From assembly GCA_018658605.1 (NCBI GenBank), contig JABHUV010000103.1, positions 1 through 22,391 on the forward strand: a stretch of DNA of 22,391 bases, read 5' to 3'. The translations under genes and the position numbers were made by a program. Every line of letters begins with the position of its first letter. The stretch's first letter is position 1. Below the pieces are notes generated by a model. It was not told the origin of the DNA. It made no database searches and worked only from the letters and a program-made list of their open reading frames with translations. This DNA comes from Planctomycetaceae bacterium. Its GTDB lineage: Bacteria; Planctomycetota; Planctomycetia; Pirellulales; Pirellulaceae. Below are positions 8,172 to 16,263 of this stretch, one piece after another.

Positions 8172-10853
8172 ATGCAATCCGCCATGAGATCAAAAGCCAG
8201 TCACCGGAAAACACTCCTCTGGATGCTGATACCGACATCGGCAATTGCATTTTTGTTTGTCCCGCTCATGGTGCAGGATGAGATTCCCGTCTTTAGAGAC
8301 GCTGGGCATTTCTACTATCCCACTCTGCATTTTGAACATCAACAGTGGCAACAAGGTCAGGTACCGTTGTGGAATCCACAAGATGAACTTGGCCGTCCAT
8401 TTGCAGCTGACGCTAGTGCGGGAGTATTTTATCCTGGCAAACTCATTTTCATGTTCCCGTTTGCCTTTTCAACATGCCTCGTTCTATACACCGCGCTGCA
8501 TTTGCTTGTAGCCGCATACACAACTTTCCGCGTTGCCCGTTATCTGAAAGCGACGGCGCTGGCAAGCATCATCGCCGCGATATCGTTTAGCCTAGGCGGG
8601 GCCGTTTTATCACAACATGCAAACATCATCTTCTTAGTATCTGCAGCTTGGTTGCCACTTGCCCTACTCTATGGCCTACAGCTAATTCGGAATCAAAACA
8701 GTTCACTCGCCTCTGTACTGTTGTCCATTTGCCTAGCCTTAATATTATTAGGCGGCGACCCACAAGCCGTGGTGCATCTAATCATCGTGCTGCTTGTGTG
8801 CTGGTTTATTCTGCCCCGTAGTCCTCAGCATATATCAACTCCAACTGTTTCATCGCGACTACCCTTGAAAAAGCTACTAGCGACTTTATCGTACGTCGCA
8901 GTCATCACTGCAGCGTTAACCGCTATTCAGCTATTACCTACGCTAGAATGGTCCCAGCGCAGTGAGCGTAACATGAGGTCATCATCGCAAACTCTTTTCC
9001 AATGGGCTGAGGACAGTCTCAAAAACAACGATTTTGAAAACGAAATCATCACACCAAAAACAACCACTAACAACCATAATCAACGAGTGTACAAGTTTTC
9101 TCTGCCACCTTGGCAACTCGCTGAACTCGCATTGCCTAACGTGAGCGGGAAGCTTTATCCGCAACGCAATCATTGGACATTTTTGTTTCCCGACAATCAA
9201 TCAATTTGGTTTCCAACAATTTACCAAGGCATCATTCCACTGCTATTAGCGATATCCGCAATGACTCTCCGTCGCCGTAAAGATACGATCGCGGCTATGT
9301 TATCCTGGACGCTGATATTTACTCTATTTGCTGCATTAGGAACATTTGGATTAGGATGGTTGTGGAACCAAATCGTTCCCACAACAACCATTGCCCCAAC
9401 AACTTTTAGTTTATATTGGCTCTTAACCAATACCATCCCCGAATATATCGATTTCCGCTATCCCGCAAAATGGTTTGTACTGACAAGTTTGATGTTGGCG
9501 CTATTGGCCAGTCGCGGTTGGGACCAGTATGTCCAACGACTACCACAAATACGGCAACATATCGTTCTAAGACCAGCGATCCTCGCTGCAGTGTTTACCC
9601 TGATAGGTATCGGCTGCATTCCACTCTCAAACTGGATTGACGCCAAATTATCTGGCAGCCTTGCAGATCCATTTTTAGGCCCCGTTTCTTCGTCAGGAGC
9701 TCTGCGAAATCTGTTCACCGCCCCACTGCACGCATTGATCGTAAGTATGGCAATCCTCTCTATTTGCATCTGGGGGATCTGTGGTCGTTGGCAGAAACAC
9801 CCGTGGGCCCCAACCCTAATTCCACTACTCATTCTGCTGGATCTGTTGGTCGCCAATCACTGGGTCATCGTTAGTGCCCCTGCAATCCACTGGCAAACGG
9901 AGTCGGCAGTCCAACGCATCACGACCAACAGCACGGCCCTCGAACCTATTCGAATCTACCGTGCCCGCAAACACCATTGGTATCCTCCAGCGTTTGCGGA
10001 GTCTTCGTCTCCACAGCGACTGGCCGAGGCGTTACGCTGGGATCGGCAAACGCTGCGCACACGACTGCATTTGCTGTCACCCTATCAACTGCTCGATACC
10101 AATGCCAGTCTATCCAGTGCTGATTATGAATCGTTACTACGCGTCATGCGAAGTCATGGAACACGTCGAGCTGATGGAATTGCTGAACCCGACCTACGTG
10201 GCTTAGCGTTGCTAGGCGCCGACTACTTGATTGCACCGAAATCGCTAAATGTACACGGCGACGAACAAGGTGACCATACTCCGCCGTGGCCGATCGCCAC
10301 AGATGCCCATCTCATAGAACTCAGCTCCGCCTACCCCGCTGCCTGGGTGACTCACAACTGGGAAGCAACTCAGCCGGTTACCACACATAATTCTCGCGAA
10401 TTGGATGCACTGAGTGAACGCGTTTTCTATCCCAACGATAGCTTTCGCAATTTTACCAATTGGACCTTTTGGGAAACCTCGCAACCTCAGGAACCGTCGC
10501 ACCCAGAATTAACCGCTGCACCAGTCAAGATAATCCAGCGCAAAGTTGGATACCTGCAACTGGAAACACACCTCGTTGCTCCCGGATTGCTGATTGTCAA
10601 CCAAGGATATGCCCCTGGTTGGAAAGCCAAGGTATGGAATCTAGACAACACGTTGCCTCAAACTCATGAGGTACATCGCGGCAACCGAGTGATGCAAGCA
10701 ATTTGGCTTGAGCCCGGTGATCACACTGTTGAATTAATCTACCAACCGACGTCATTTTTATTCGGCCTGATAATTAGTGCTATCGCTTGGACGACACTAA
10801 CCATCTTGTTCGTGCGACAGGCTGTTAAATATCAAAAGCTGAATCTTCCGTAA
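8172..10853 (+). CDS. YfhO-family multi-pass membrane protein, probable GT-C type glycosyltransferase
   Basis: The protein is about 893 residues. After one helix near the N-terminus an extracytoplasmic loop carries [12 protein letters not shown] and [14 protein letters not shown], a pattern typical of YfhO proteins, whose acidic residue resembles the catalytic aspartate of GT-C transferases. Around ten further hydrophobic segments follow, then a soluble C-terminal part with [12 protein letters not shown] and [15 protein letters not shown], and a last helix. Known YfhO relatives transfer sugars from lipid carriers onto envelope polymers; the substrate here cannot be told. The ATG at 8172 is chosen because the upstream TTG (8133) has no ribosome binding site and only adds residues without family match; ATG 8184 is also possible. 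The 3' end overlaps cysE on the other strand by 29 bp. Confidence 0.8.
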   Translation: MQSAMRSKASHRKTLLWMLIPTSAIAFLFVPLMVQDEIPVFRDAGHFYYPTLHFEHQQWQQGQVPLWNPQDELGRPFAADASAGVFYPGKLIFMFPFAFSTCLVLYTALHLLVAAYTTFRVARYLKATALASIIAAISFSLGGAVLSQHANIIFLVSAAWLPLALLYGLQLIRNQNSSLASVLLSICLALILLGGDPQAVVHLIIVLLVCWFILPRSPQHISTPTVSSRLPLKKLLATLSYVAVITAALTAIQLLPTLEWSQRSERNMRSSSQTLFQWAEDSLKNNDFENEIITPKTTTNNHNQRVYKFSLPPWQLAELALPNVSGKLYPQRNHWTFLFPDNQSIWFPTIYQGIIPLLLAISAMTLRRRKDTIAAMLSWTLIFTLFAALGTFGLGWLWNQIVPTTTIAPTTFSLYWLLTNTIPEYIDFRYPAKWFVLTSLMLALLASRGWDQYVQRLPQIRQHIVLRPAILAAVFTLIGIGCIPLSNWIDAKLSGSLADPFLGPVSSSGALRNLFTAPLHALIVSMAILSICIWGICGRWQKHPWAPTLIPLLILLDLLVANHWVIVSAPAIHWQTESAVQRITTNSTALEPIRIYRARKHHWYPPAFAESSSPQRLAEALRWDRQTLRTRLHLLSPYQLLDTNASLSSADYESLLRVMRSHGTRRADGIAEPDLRGLALLGADYLIAPKSLNVHGDEQGDHTPPWPIATDAHLIELSSAYPAAWVTHNWEATQPVTTHNSRELDALSERVFYPNDSFRNFTNWTFWETSQPQEPSHPELTAAPVKIIQRKVGYLQLETHLVAPGLLIVNQGYAPGWKAKVWNLDNTLPQTHEVHRGNRVMQAIWLEPGDHTVELIYQPTSFLFGLIISAIAWTTLTILFVRQAVKYQKLNLP

Positions 10854-11781
10854 CTGCGACTGAAGCGTCTGCTTTCATTTTTAAATTGGGCGTCTCTATA
10901 GTTACGGTAGTATGAGCACCGATGCTACGAGTCAACCAAACGCTTGCTCCTACAACACTATCATGACCAATCGTCGTATCACCTCCGAGAATCGTCGCCG
11001 ATGCATACACAACAACATTGTCTTCAATGGTCGGGTGACGTTTCATGCTACGAATGATGTTCCCGTCCGCATCGATCGGGAAACTTAGTGCACCAAGTGT
11101 CACGCCTTGATAGATCTTCACATGACTTCCGATCACAGTGGTTTCACCAATAACCACACCTGTACCATGATCAATAAAAAACGACGGTCCAATAGTAGCG
11201 CCAGGATGAATATCAATACCCGTTTCTTTGTGCGACCATTCGGACATCATTCTGGGAATAAATGGTACATTAGCGCGATATAATTCGTGAGCGATTCGAT
11301 GCACCGTTATGGCTTCCAGGCCGGGATAGCAAAATATCACTTCATCGTGACTCTTGCAGGCCGGGTCACCGGCATAGGCTGCATTGACATCCGTCGCTAA
11401 CATCCGACGTAGATCAGGAATCTTCCCCAATAACTGTAACGTGCTCTGCTGCGCCTGATCTTTGTACTGCTTCCAATCTCCTTTGGATTCGTTGACAACA
11501 TCCTCGTGCTGTAACGCTCTCGCAATTTGTATCGATAACCGCTCAAACACTTGGTCAATCAAATCGCCAACATAAAATTTAACGTTGTCAAACGTTAAAC
11601 CTTCGCGGCGACGGTAACCAGGGAAAAGTATCTCGCGAAAATCGTTGATGATAGAAGTTATTTCATCATATTGCGGCAGTGGGGTATGACCTAAATGGTT
11701 TATCGTCCCCACATCATGGTAGGTCTGGACAATTTGCTCGGTTAAAGCAGGCAGTGATTTTTTGATTTCGGCGGAAGACAT
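10825..11781 (-). CDS. cysE: Serine O-acetyltransferase
   Basis: CysE acetylates L-serine with acetyl-CoA to give O-acetylserine, the step before sulfide is added to form cysteine. In this 318-residue protein a helical N-terminal half of about 175 residues ends in the hallmark [16 protein letters not shown] left-handed beta-helix of hexapeptide repeats follows ([31 protein letters not shown]). [12 protein letters not shown] is diagnostic for serine acetyltransferases, and the two histidines of HR and DHG are the expected active-site pair. The length and the helical lead suggest the longer EpsC-like subgroup. The ATG at 11781 has a weak AAGAG before it. About 190 nt of transcribed leader precedes it, including a Cys-rich short reading frame, so expression is probably tied to cysteine supply. 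The last 29 bp overlap the YfhO gene convergently. Confidence 0.95.
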   Translation of the reverse strand: MSSAEIKKSLPALTEQIVQTYHDVGTINHLGHTPLPQYDEITSIINDFREILFPGYRRREGLTFDNVKFYVGDLIDQVFERLSIQIARALQHEDVVNESKGDWKQYKDQAQQSTLQLLGKIPDLRRMLATDVNAAYAGDPACKSHDEVIFCYPGLEAITVHRIAHELYRANVPFIPRMMSEWSHKETGIDIHPGATIGPSFFIDHGTGVVIGETTVIGSHVKIYQGVTLGALSFPIDADGNIIRSMKRHPTIEDNVVVYASATILGGDTTIGHDSVVGASVWLTRSIGAHTTVTIETPNLKMKADASVAVTEDSAFDI

Positions 11782-11811
11782 AACTTACTCTTTTCTGCGC
11801 AATGGAATGAA

Positions 11812-11936
11812 ACAGAATCTATTCTGTGGTGAAATTCCGTCTAGCGTAACGATAGACGTCCAACATTAAGGTTGGCTGCTCTGGTTAGCGACAACAACAG
11901 AGGCAGTCGCTGATACTGTAATACGCGAGGAATTTC
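11812..11936 (-). promoter_or_regulatory. Structured leader RNA of cysE, probable attenuator region
   Basis: Read on the minus strand, GAAATTCC pairs perfectly with GGAATTTC (11929-11936 with 11831-11838, eight base pairs) and encloses three hairpins: AGCGAC/GTCGCT (11906-11911 with 11887-11892), CCAAC/GTTGG (11871-11875 with 11860-11864) and CGTCTA/TAGACG (11853-11858 with 11838-11843, sharing one base with the closing stem). A further hairpin, ACAGAA/TTCTGT (11822-11827 with 11812-11817), is followed by TTTC. CTCTG (11898-11902) can instead pair with CAGAG (11879-11883), which competes with the first hairpin. The Cys codons of the short frame lie in that first hairpin, so a stalled ribosome would change the fold. 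Whether the outcome is transcription termination or masking of the cysE start is not clear. Confidence 0.5.
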
Positions 11937-11938
11937 AT
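11885..11938 (-). CDS. Cys-rich leader peptide upstream of cysE
   Basis: This short frame encodes MKFLAYYSISDCLCCCR and stops with TAA. An in-frame ATG three codons earlier (11947) would add Met-Ala-His. The later ATG is preferred because GGAA lies nine bases before it, while for the earlier ATG the same GGAA is too close. Four of the last six sense codons are Cys (TGC, TGT, TGT, TGT), far above the roughly one percent usual for Cys. The frame lies about 35 nt after a predicted transcription start and ends 103 nt before cysE, the committing gene of cysteine synthesis. This is the layout of amino-acid leader peptides such as those of trp and his operons. The peptide probably has no function beyond ribosome pausing. 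Translation is inferred, not shown. Confidence 0.65.
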   Translation of the reverse strand: MKFLAYYSISDCLCCCR

Positions 11939-11978
11939 GTGTGCCATTTCCAAAAAGTCAGTTACAAGACCTTATACC

Positions 11979-12006
11979 ATATTAGATTCTACGTAATGAG
12001 TGTCAA
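11979..12006 (-). promoter_or_regulatory. Sigma-70-type promoter for the cysE leader
   Basis: On the minus strand a perfect -35 box TTGACA (12001-12006) is followed after 16 bp by TAATAT (11979-11984), four of six matches to the -10 consensus. Transcription should begin near 11972, which places the Cys-rich frame 25-35 nt into the transcript and gives a leader of about 190 nt. Confidence 0.6.
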
Positions 12007-12032
12007 GGTATTAGCACTACGAACGATCCTAG

Positions 12033-12076
12033 CCGAAAGAATCGGACTCTACAATCTAAACAATCGTTTCTTTCGG
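12033..12076 (-). terminator. Inverted repeat just downstream of hisA
   Basis: CCGAAAGAA (12033-12041) and TTCTTTCGG (12068-12076) are perfect nine-base inverted repeats separated by 26 bases, starting 10 bp after the hisA stop. No T-tract follows on the minus strand, so it is at best a rho-dependent stop, an RNA-stabilising 3' hairpin, or a protein site. It lies just upstream of the cysE promoter. Confidence 0.35.
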
Positions 12077-12086
12077 AACGGATAAG

Positions 12087-12812
12087 CTAACCGGCTGCTT
12101 CCTTGGCTAATAAAATCGCATCTTGCAGTAGGATTTCACCTTCATACAAACTTCGCCCAATAATCGCTCCATCTAATCCAGCGGCAGCAAGCTCACGAAC
12201 ATCCTCAAGCGTAGTGACACCACCTGACGCAATCACAGGAATGTCCGTTGCCTGTTTCATCTCCCGCATCGCGTCAATATTGGCACCTTGCATCATTCCA
12301 TCTCGAGCGATGTCCGTATAAATAATCGCTGCAACTGGCTCATCGCTAAAACACTGTGCCAAACTAACCGCACTCGTTTCACTAGTTTCCAGCCAACCAT
12401 CCGTCGCAACCATCCCTGACCTAGCGTCAATTCCTAAGGCTAATTGGTAAGGGTGCTTCCTTGCCATTTCGCAAAACCAAGCGGGTTCCTTCAGAGCTTT
12501 AGTGCCCACAATTAATCGAGTTAATCCTAACCCCAATAATAATTCGATCGTAGATTCTTCACGAACACCTCCACCAAGCTGGCAAGGTATAGACAAAGCC
12601 TCTGTTATGCCCCGAACCGCTACTTGGTTAGTCCATTCACCGTCGCGAGCGCCGTCTAAATCAACCAAATGCAAATACTCAGCACCTTGCTCTACCCATT
12701 GCTGAGCCATCGCAACAGGATTCTCTCCAAACACGGTCTCTTGTGCATAGTCGCCTTGCTTGAGACGCACACAATTGCCGCCGCGCAAATCAATTGCTGG
12801 CCAAATTTCCAT
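12087..12812 (-). CDS. hisA: Phosphoribosylformimino-AICAR-phosphate isomerase
   Basis: HisA opens the ribose ring of ProFAR to PRFAR in histidine synthesis, giving the substrate of HisF-HisH. The 241-residue protein is a complete TIM barrel. The N-terminal PAIDLRGGNCVRLKQGDY carries the first catalytic aspartate (Asp8), and LGIDARSGMVATDGW holds the second. Phosphate-binding loops are visible at QLGGGVR, VIASGGVT and AIIGRSLYEG. The start at 12812 gives MEIWPAIDL, the normal family beginning. It lies 38 bp after hisH on the same strand, so the two are probably co-transcribed. hisF is not in the window. Confidence 0.96.
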   Translation of the reverse strand: MEIWPAIDLRGGNCVRLKQGDYAQETVFGENPVAMAQQWVEQGAEYLHLVDLDGARDGEWTNQVAVRGITEALSIPCQLGGGVREESTIELLLGLGLTRLIVGTKALKEPAWFCEMARKHPYQLALGIDARSGMVATDGWLETSETSAVSLAQCFSDEPVAAIIYTDIARDGMMQGANIDAMREMKQATDIPVIASGGVTTLEDVRELAAAGLDGAIIGRSLYEGEILLQDAILLAKEAAG

Positions 12813-12850
12813 TATATTTCATTCCCAACTCTGTGATCTAATTGTCTATT

Positions 12851-13456
12851 CTATATTTCAGCAAAATTCTGTAGCAACTTAAGGCCTACTCGTTGACTCT
12901 TTTCCGGATGAAACTGAGTTGCGAATAAATTATCACGACATATGCCTGCACAAAACGTACCGTCGTAGTCGCTCGTTAGCGAAATAACACTAGGGTCGCT
13001 TGGTACAACGTAGTAGGAATGCACAAAATAGAAATATGTGCTGTTATCAATTCCCTTTAGGATTGGTGAGGCTTGCTCAATGTTTATTTGATTCCATCCC
13101 ATGTGTGGAACTTTGAATTCAGGTGCAATTTCAAATCGTCGTACCTCTCCGGCTAGGATCCCTAGACCTTCGTATTCGCCGCCCTCATAACTCACATCAA
13201 ACAACAATTGCAGCCCGATACAAATTCCTAGAAACGGCTTCCCGCTGGCCACCACGTCGTGTATTGGCGATACCAAATCTCGGTGACGCAATTCCTTAAT
13301 CGCATCTTCAAACGCACCCACGCCCGGCAATACAACCTTATCTGCTTGCTGCAATACTGTGGCGTCACTTGTGATCACCGCCTCAGTGCCAAATGACTCA
13401 AAGGCCTTTTGCACGCTGCGCAAATTCCCCATTTGATAGTCAATAATTGCAATCAT
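12851..13456 (-). CDS. hisH: Imidazole glycerol phosphate synthase, glutaminase subunit
   Basis: HisH releases ammonia from glutamine for HisF. The protein is a class I glutamine amidotransferase with PGVGAF, the nucleophile-elbow GICIGLQLLF (catalytic Cys; the usual form is GICLGMQ) and TQFHPEKS (catalytic His and Glu). The ATG at 13456 is chosen: it gives MIAIIDYQMGNLRSV, the standard beginning, and about 200 residues. A longer in-frame start at 13507 would add 17 unrelated residues and would lie upstream of the predicted -10 box. hisA follows after 38 bp. The upstream neighbour, an OmpA-like lipoprotein gene, is divergent. Confidence 0.95.
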   Translation of the reverse strand: MIAIIDYQMGNLRSVQKAFESFGTEAVITSDATVLQQADKVVLPGVGAFEDAIKELRHRDLVSPIHDVVASGKPFLGICIGLQLLFDVSYEGGEYEGLGILAGEVRRFEIAPEFKVPHMGWNQINIEQASPILKGIDNSTYFYFVHSYYVVPSDPSVISLTSDYDGTFCAGICRDNLFATQFHPEKSQRVGLKLLQNFAEI

Positions 13457-13497
13457 AATGTCTTCACAACCTCTGTGAGTCAATTTCGAAAGCCCTA

Positions 13498-13526
13498 TTA
13501 TAAACACTCACACCATTTCCGATAAC
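13498..13526 (-). promoter_or_regulatory. Candidate promoter for hisH-hisA
   Basis: A perfect TATAAT reads on the minus strand at 13498-13503, with a weak -35 (TTATCG, 13521-13526) 17 bp upstream. It would start transcription about 35 nt before the hisH ATG at 13456, which supports that start. The leader is too short for an attenuator. Confidence 0.45.
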
Positions 13527-13622
13527 CCACAACGATGGCCACCCGCTACTTGATGGGATTGCACCAAGAGATTGCAATTGTTACCATTTTGACGACACCA
13601 TTTACTCTACCCCTCTGTTTTT

Positions 13623-14423
13623 ATGCAACACCCACCCATAAATCGCTATTTCAAGCCTGCGATGGTTGTCGGCATATGTCTAATCTCGTGGGGTTGCCAG
13701 TCCGGACCAATCGGTCCCGACGGTAGATTCGCTTGGAATCAAAGTCAACGTCAAACAACAGACAACGCCAACGAATCCGCTCAACAACAACAAGTCAATC
13801 AACTCAACAACGATAACGAATCGTTACATGCTCAATTAGCTCAAGCCCGACAGCAATACAGAGTCACCGCACAAGAATTGGAATTGATTAAATCAGAATT
13901 AAAACAAGCTACGGACAAGCTAGCAATTCAAGTAAACCCTAACCAACCCGCCAACCTAACGCCGCCAGCAATTGCAGATGCAATACCAGTGCCATCCGCG
14001 ACGACCGAACAAGCACTGCCTCTCGTGGATATCCAAGGAACTACCGCCGGTCGAGATGGAAACACTGTGCGTATCGAAGTTACTACAGCGAACATCTTTT
14101 CACCAGACGGTGTTTCAGTTGGTTCGGTCGGTCAAACATTGCTCGATCAAATCGCCAGTGCCATCACCACTCATTACAGCAAACAAATAATTACCATTGA
14201 AGCCCATGCCTATCAAGGTGCTACTCCAGTGGAACATCACGACCTCGCGACTCGTCAAGCGATCGCTATTTATCGATATATGCAAACACAACGACTGTTG
14301 CCCGAAAATCAATTCATCGTCATGTCCCGAGGTAGTAGCGCACCACGTTACTCAACTGCAACAGAACAAGGTCGGCGAGGCAATAGTCGAGTTGAATTCA
14401 TCGTATCGCCAAAACCATTTTGA
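13623..14423 (+). CDS. OmpA-domain lipoprotein with coiled coil
   Basis: The 266-residue protein starts with a basic then hydrophobic stretch ending in CLISWGCQSG, a plausible but not ideal lipoprotein signal (Cys25, with Trp at -2). A Gln/Asn-rich linker and a coiled coil follow (about 55-105), then a Pro/Thr-rich linker. The C-terminal domain, from about residue 140, resembles OmpA/MotB peptidoglycan-binding domains: ITIEAHAYQGATPVEHHDLATRQAIAIYRYM carries the conserved Asp and Arg (DLATRQA), and it ends with GNSRVEFIV, close to the family's NRRVEI. It probably tethers the outer membrane to peptidoglycan. The start lacks a visible ribosome binding site. A prepilin peptidase gene lies 54 bp downstream in the same direction. 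Confidence 0.75.
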   Translation: MQHPPINRYFKPAMVVGICLISWGCQSGPIGPDGRFAWNQSQRQTTDNANESAQQQQVNQLNNDNESLHAQLAQARQQYRVTAQELELIKSELKQATDKLAIQVNPNQPANLTPPAIADAIPVPSATTEQALPLVDIQGTTAGRDGNTVRIEVTTANIFSPDGVSVGSVGQTLLDQIASAITTHYSKQIITIEAHAYQGATPVEHHDLATRQAIAIYRYMQTQRLLPENQFIVMSRGSSAPRYSTATEQGRRGNSRVEFIVSPKPF

Positions 14424-14477
14424 TACGTATTGCCTTCTTTCTTCTATCCATAAAATTTCCCCATCCGCGATATCACA

Positions 14478-15743
14478 ATGTTCTCCTGGAACCAATGCTG
14501 GATTGTCTCATTAATCGGCCTCTTTGCAGGAGCGGCTATTAATTGGGGAATTTATAATCTAGCTTGGACTAAAAAACAAATTAGCCCATGGGGTCCGCTT
14601 CCGCAGGCAATCTCAAAACGACCGTTGCTAGCGCGAGTCCCTGTCATCGGTTGGTGGTTCCTGCGTTCAGAAGCGACTCTGCATGGAAATATTTTCTGGT
14701 TCCGACCTGCCTGTATTGAAGTCGGCACAGCTGCTATCTTTGCCTTGTTCTATTACCATCACACCGATTTGATGGCGTCGATATCGTTGGCATCAAATAT
14801 GTCATCCAATTTATTATGGGTACAACTCATCCCACACTTGATACTCGTCGTTCTTCTCATAACCGCAACCTTCATTGATCTCGATGAGCGTTTAATTCCA
14901 GATACGATAACCGTTACCGGAACCCTCATAGCACTCTCCATCGCTGCCGTTCTACCTGAATCTAGGTTGATCGATCTCAGCAACCCACTCAGCGACATCA
15001 TATTTCTCGAACCATCAACACCCGCGATTTCGCAAACCGACCTTAAGTCCTCCGCCGCATTACTATGGGCCAGCGGTTGCTTGCTTTTTTGGGGATTTGC
15101 CATCGTCCCCAAAATCACTACCGTCCGCTATGGATGGTCTAAAGGCGTGCAAGTAATGTTGGCCAGTATGATTCGGCCGGGGCGCAAGTCGCGCAAACCG
15201 GATACACCACGCAAACGCAAACCATTTGCCAGCACGCTCGTTATCGCCGTTAGTATGGTCATTGGTCTCGTTGGCATCTTTCTATGCTGGCGTAGGGGCG
15301 ATGTCCACTGGGCAAGTCTTAACAATGCCATCTGGGGGATGACCGGTGGCTTGTTCGTTGTATGGGGCGTCCGGATTGTAGCCAGATTTGCACTGCAACG
15401 AGAGGCCATGGGGTTTGGTGACGTCACACTTCTCGCAATGATCGGCGCCTTTCTGGGATGGCAAGCGGCTCTGCTAACGTTCGTTTTAGCACCTTTCGCT
15501 GGGCTCCTGTTCAGCGCCGCCCAATTTATCAGCACTCGCAAATCCGATCTGGCATTTGGCCCCTACCTCAGTCTTTCGGCTATCCTCGTCATCCTCGGTT
15601 GGCCAATCATTTGGACAAGTTATGCCCGCGACATAATTTTCATTCATGGATCCGCACTCCCATTCGTCTTATTGATTGGGTTGGCCGCCATGTGGGCATT
15701 ATTATTCGTTTGGCAGCAGATCAAGAATTCAGCCGTTAACTAG
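14478..15743 (+). CDS. A24-family prepilin peptidase, divergent
   Basis: These membrane aspartic proteases cut the leader of type IV pilin-like proteins. The two catalytic aspartates are visible: FIDLDERLIPD (Asp134) and GFGDVTLLAMIGAFLGW (Asp315). The N-terminal part keeps the family outline (RPLLARVPVIGWWFLRSEA, then FWFRPACIEVGTAAIFA, compare LPVLSWLxLRGRC and SxRYPLVEL), but the zinc-binding Cys pairs of typical enzymes are absent. The two aspartates lie about 180 residues apart, much more than in short family members, because of inserted sequence with a basic loop (about 233-250, RPGRKSRKPDTPRKRKPF). Multiple hydrophobic helices are present throughout. The last eight bp overlap aroK convergently. 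No pilin gene is nearby. Confidence 0.8.
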   Translation: MFSWNQCWIVSLIGLFAGAAINWGIYNLAWTKKQISPWGPLPQAISKRPLLARVPVIGWWFLRSEATLHGNIFWFRPACIEVGTAAIFALFYYHHTDLMASISLASNMSSNLLWVQLIPHLILVVLLITATFIDLDERLIPDTITVTGTLIALSIAAVLPESRLIDLSNPLSDIIFLEPSTPAISQTDLKSSAALLWASGCLLFWGFAIVPKITTVRYGWSKGVQVMLASMIRPGRKSRKPDTPRKRKPFASTLVIAVSMVIGLVGIFLCWRRGDVHWASLNNAIWGMTGGLFVVWGVRIVARFALQREAMGFGDVTLLAMIGAFLGWQAALLTFVLAPFAGLLFSAAQFISTRKSDLAFGPYLSLSAILVILGWPIIWTSYARDIIFIHGSALPFVLLIGLAAMWALLFVWQQIKNSAVN

Positions 15744-16254
15744 CGGACAGCCTTGCTATTATTTCACGCGCAACTTCGGCTATGTCAAGTGAATCTGTGT
15801 CGACGGCAAAATCCGCAACATCTGCATATATATCTCTCCGCCGCTCCATCAGTTCACTAACTTCATCATGGCGGTTATGTGTTGTTAAGGGTGGACGCAG
15901 GGACTGAGTTTGTGAGTCCGCCGCAAGTCGCTCACACACAGACTCCACACTCGCTTGTAACCACACGATCATACCTTGATTACAAATCGCTTCTCGATTT
16001 TCACTACGGAGAATCGCTCCACCTCCTAGTGCCACGACTTGGTTATCAGCTAACGCTATCTTAGCTACAACCTCAGATTCTCGCTCTCGAAATCCTTCTT
16101 CCGTTTCCGTTGCAAATATTTCAGCGATCGTCATCCCCGCGGCTTTTGCAATCAACGCATCGGAATCAACACATTTCAGACCAAGCGCTGCCGCAACATT
16201 TCGAGCGACTGTCGATTTCCCAGTTGCGCGGTAACCAATCAGAAAAATGTTCAT
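15736..16254 (-). CDS. aroK: Shikimate kinase
   Basis: The enzyme phosphorylates shikimate with ATP in the aromatic amino acid pathway. The 172-residue protein has the family length. The P-loop is GYRATGKST (7-15), followed by VDSDALIAKAAGMTIAEIF with the shikimate-binding aspartate, FRERE with the binding arginine, and VVALGGGAILR, the glycine-rich shikimate site. The lid region has LRPPL, and RRDIYADVADF matches the conserved C-terminal segment. It starts nine bp after the aroDE stop, so the two form one operon carrying three consecutive shikimate-pathway activities apart from EPSP synthase. The 3' end overlaps the prepilin peptidase gene by eight bp. Confidence 0.95.
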   Translation of the reverse strand: MNIFLIGYRATGKSTVARNVAAALGLKCVDSDALIAKAAGMTIAEIFATETEEGFRERESEVVAKIALADNQVVALGGGAILRSENREAICNQGMIVWLQASVESVCERLAADSQTQSLRPPLTTHNRHDEVSELMERRRDIYADVADFAVDTDSLDIAEVAREIIARLSAS

Positions 16255-16263
16255 CTGACAGAC

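Noticed and set aside
11782..12086. A tRNA or known metabolite riboswitch in the cysE upstream region.
   Set aside because: No cloverleaf arms or CCA-type acceptor end are seen, and I recognise no SAM, T-box or cobalamin consensus; the Cys-rich frame explains the region better.
13535..13726. Plus-strand frame of 63 codons starting before the OmpA-like lipoprotein gene.
   Set aside because: It overlaps the lipoprotein gene out of frame, has no recognisable domain and covers the divergent upstream region of hisH.
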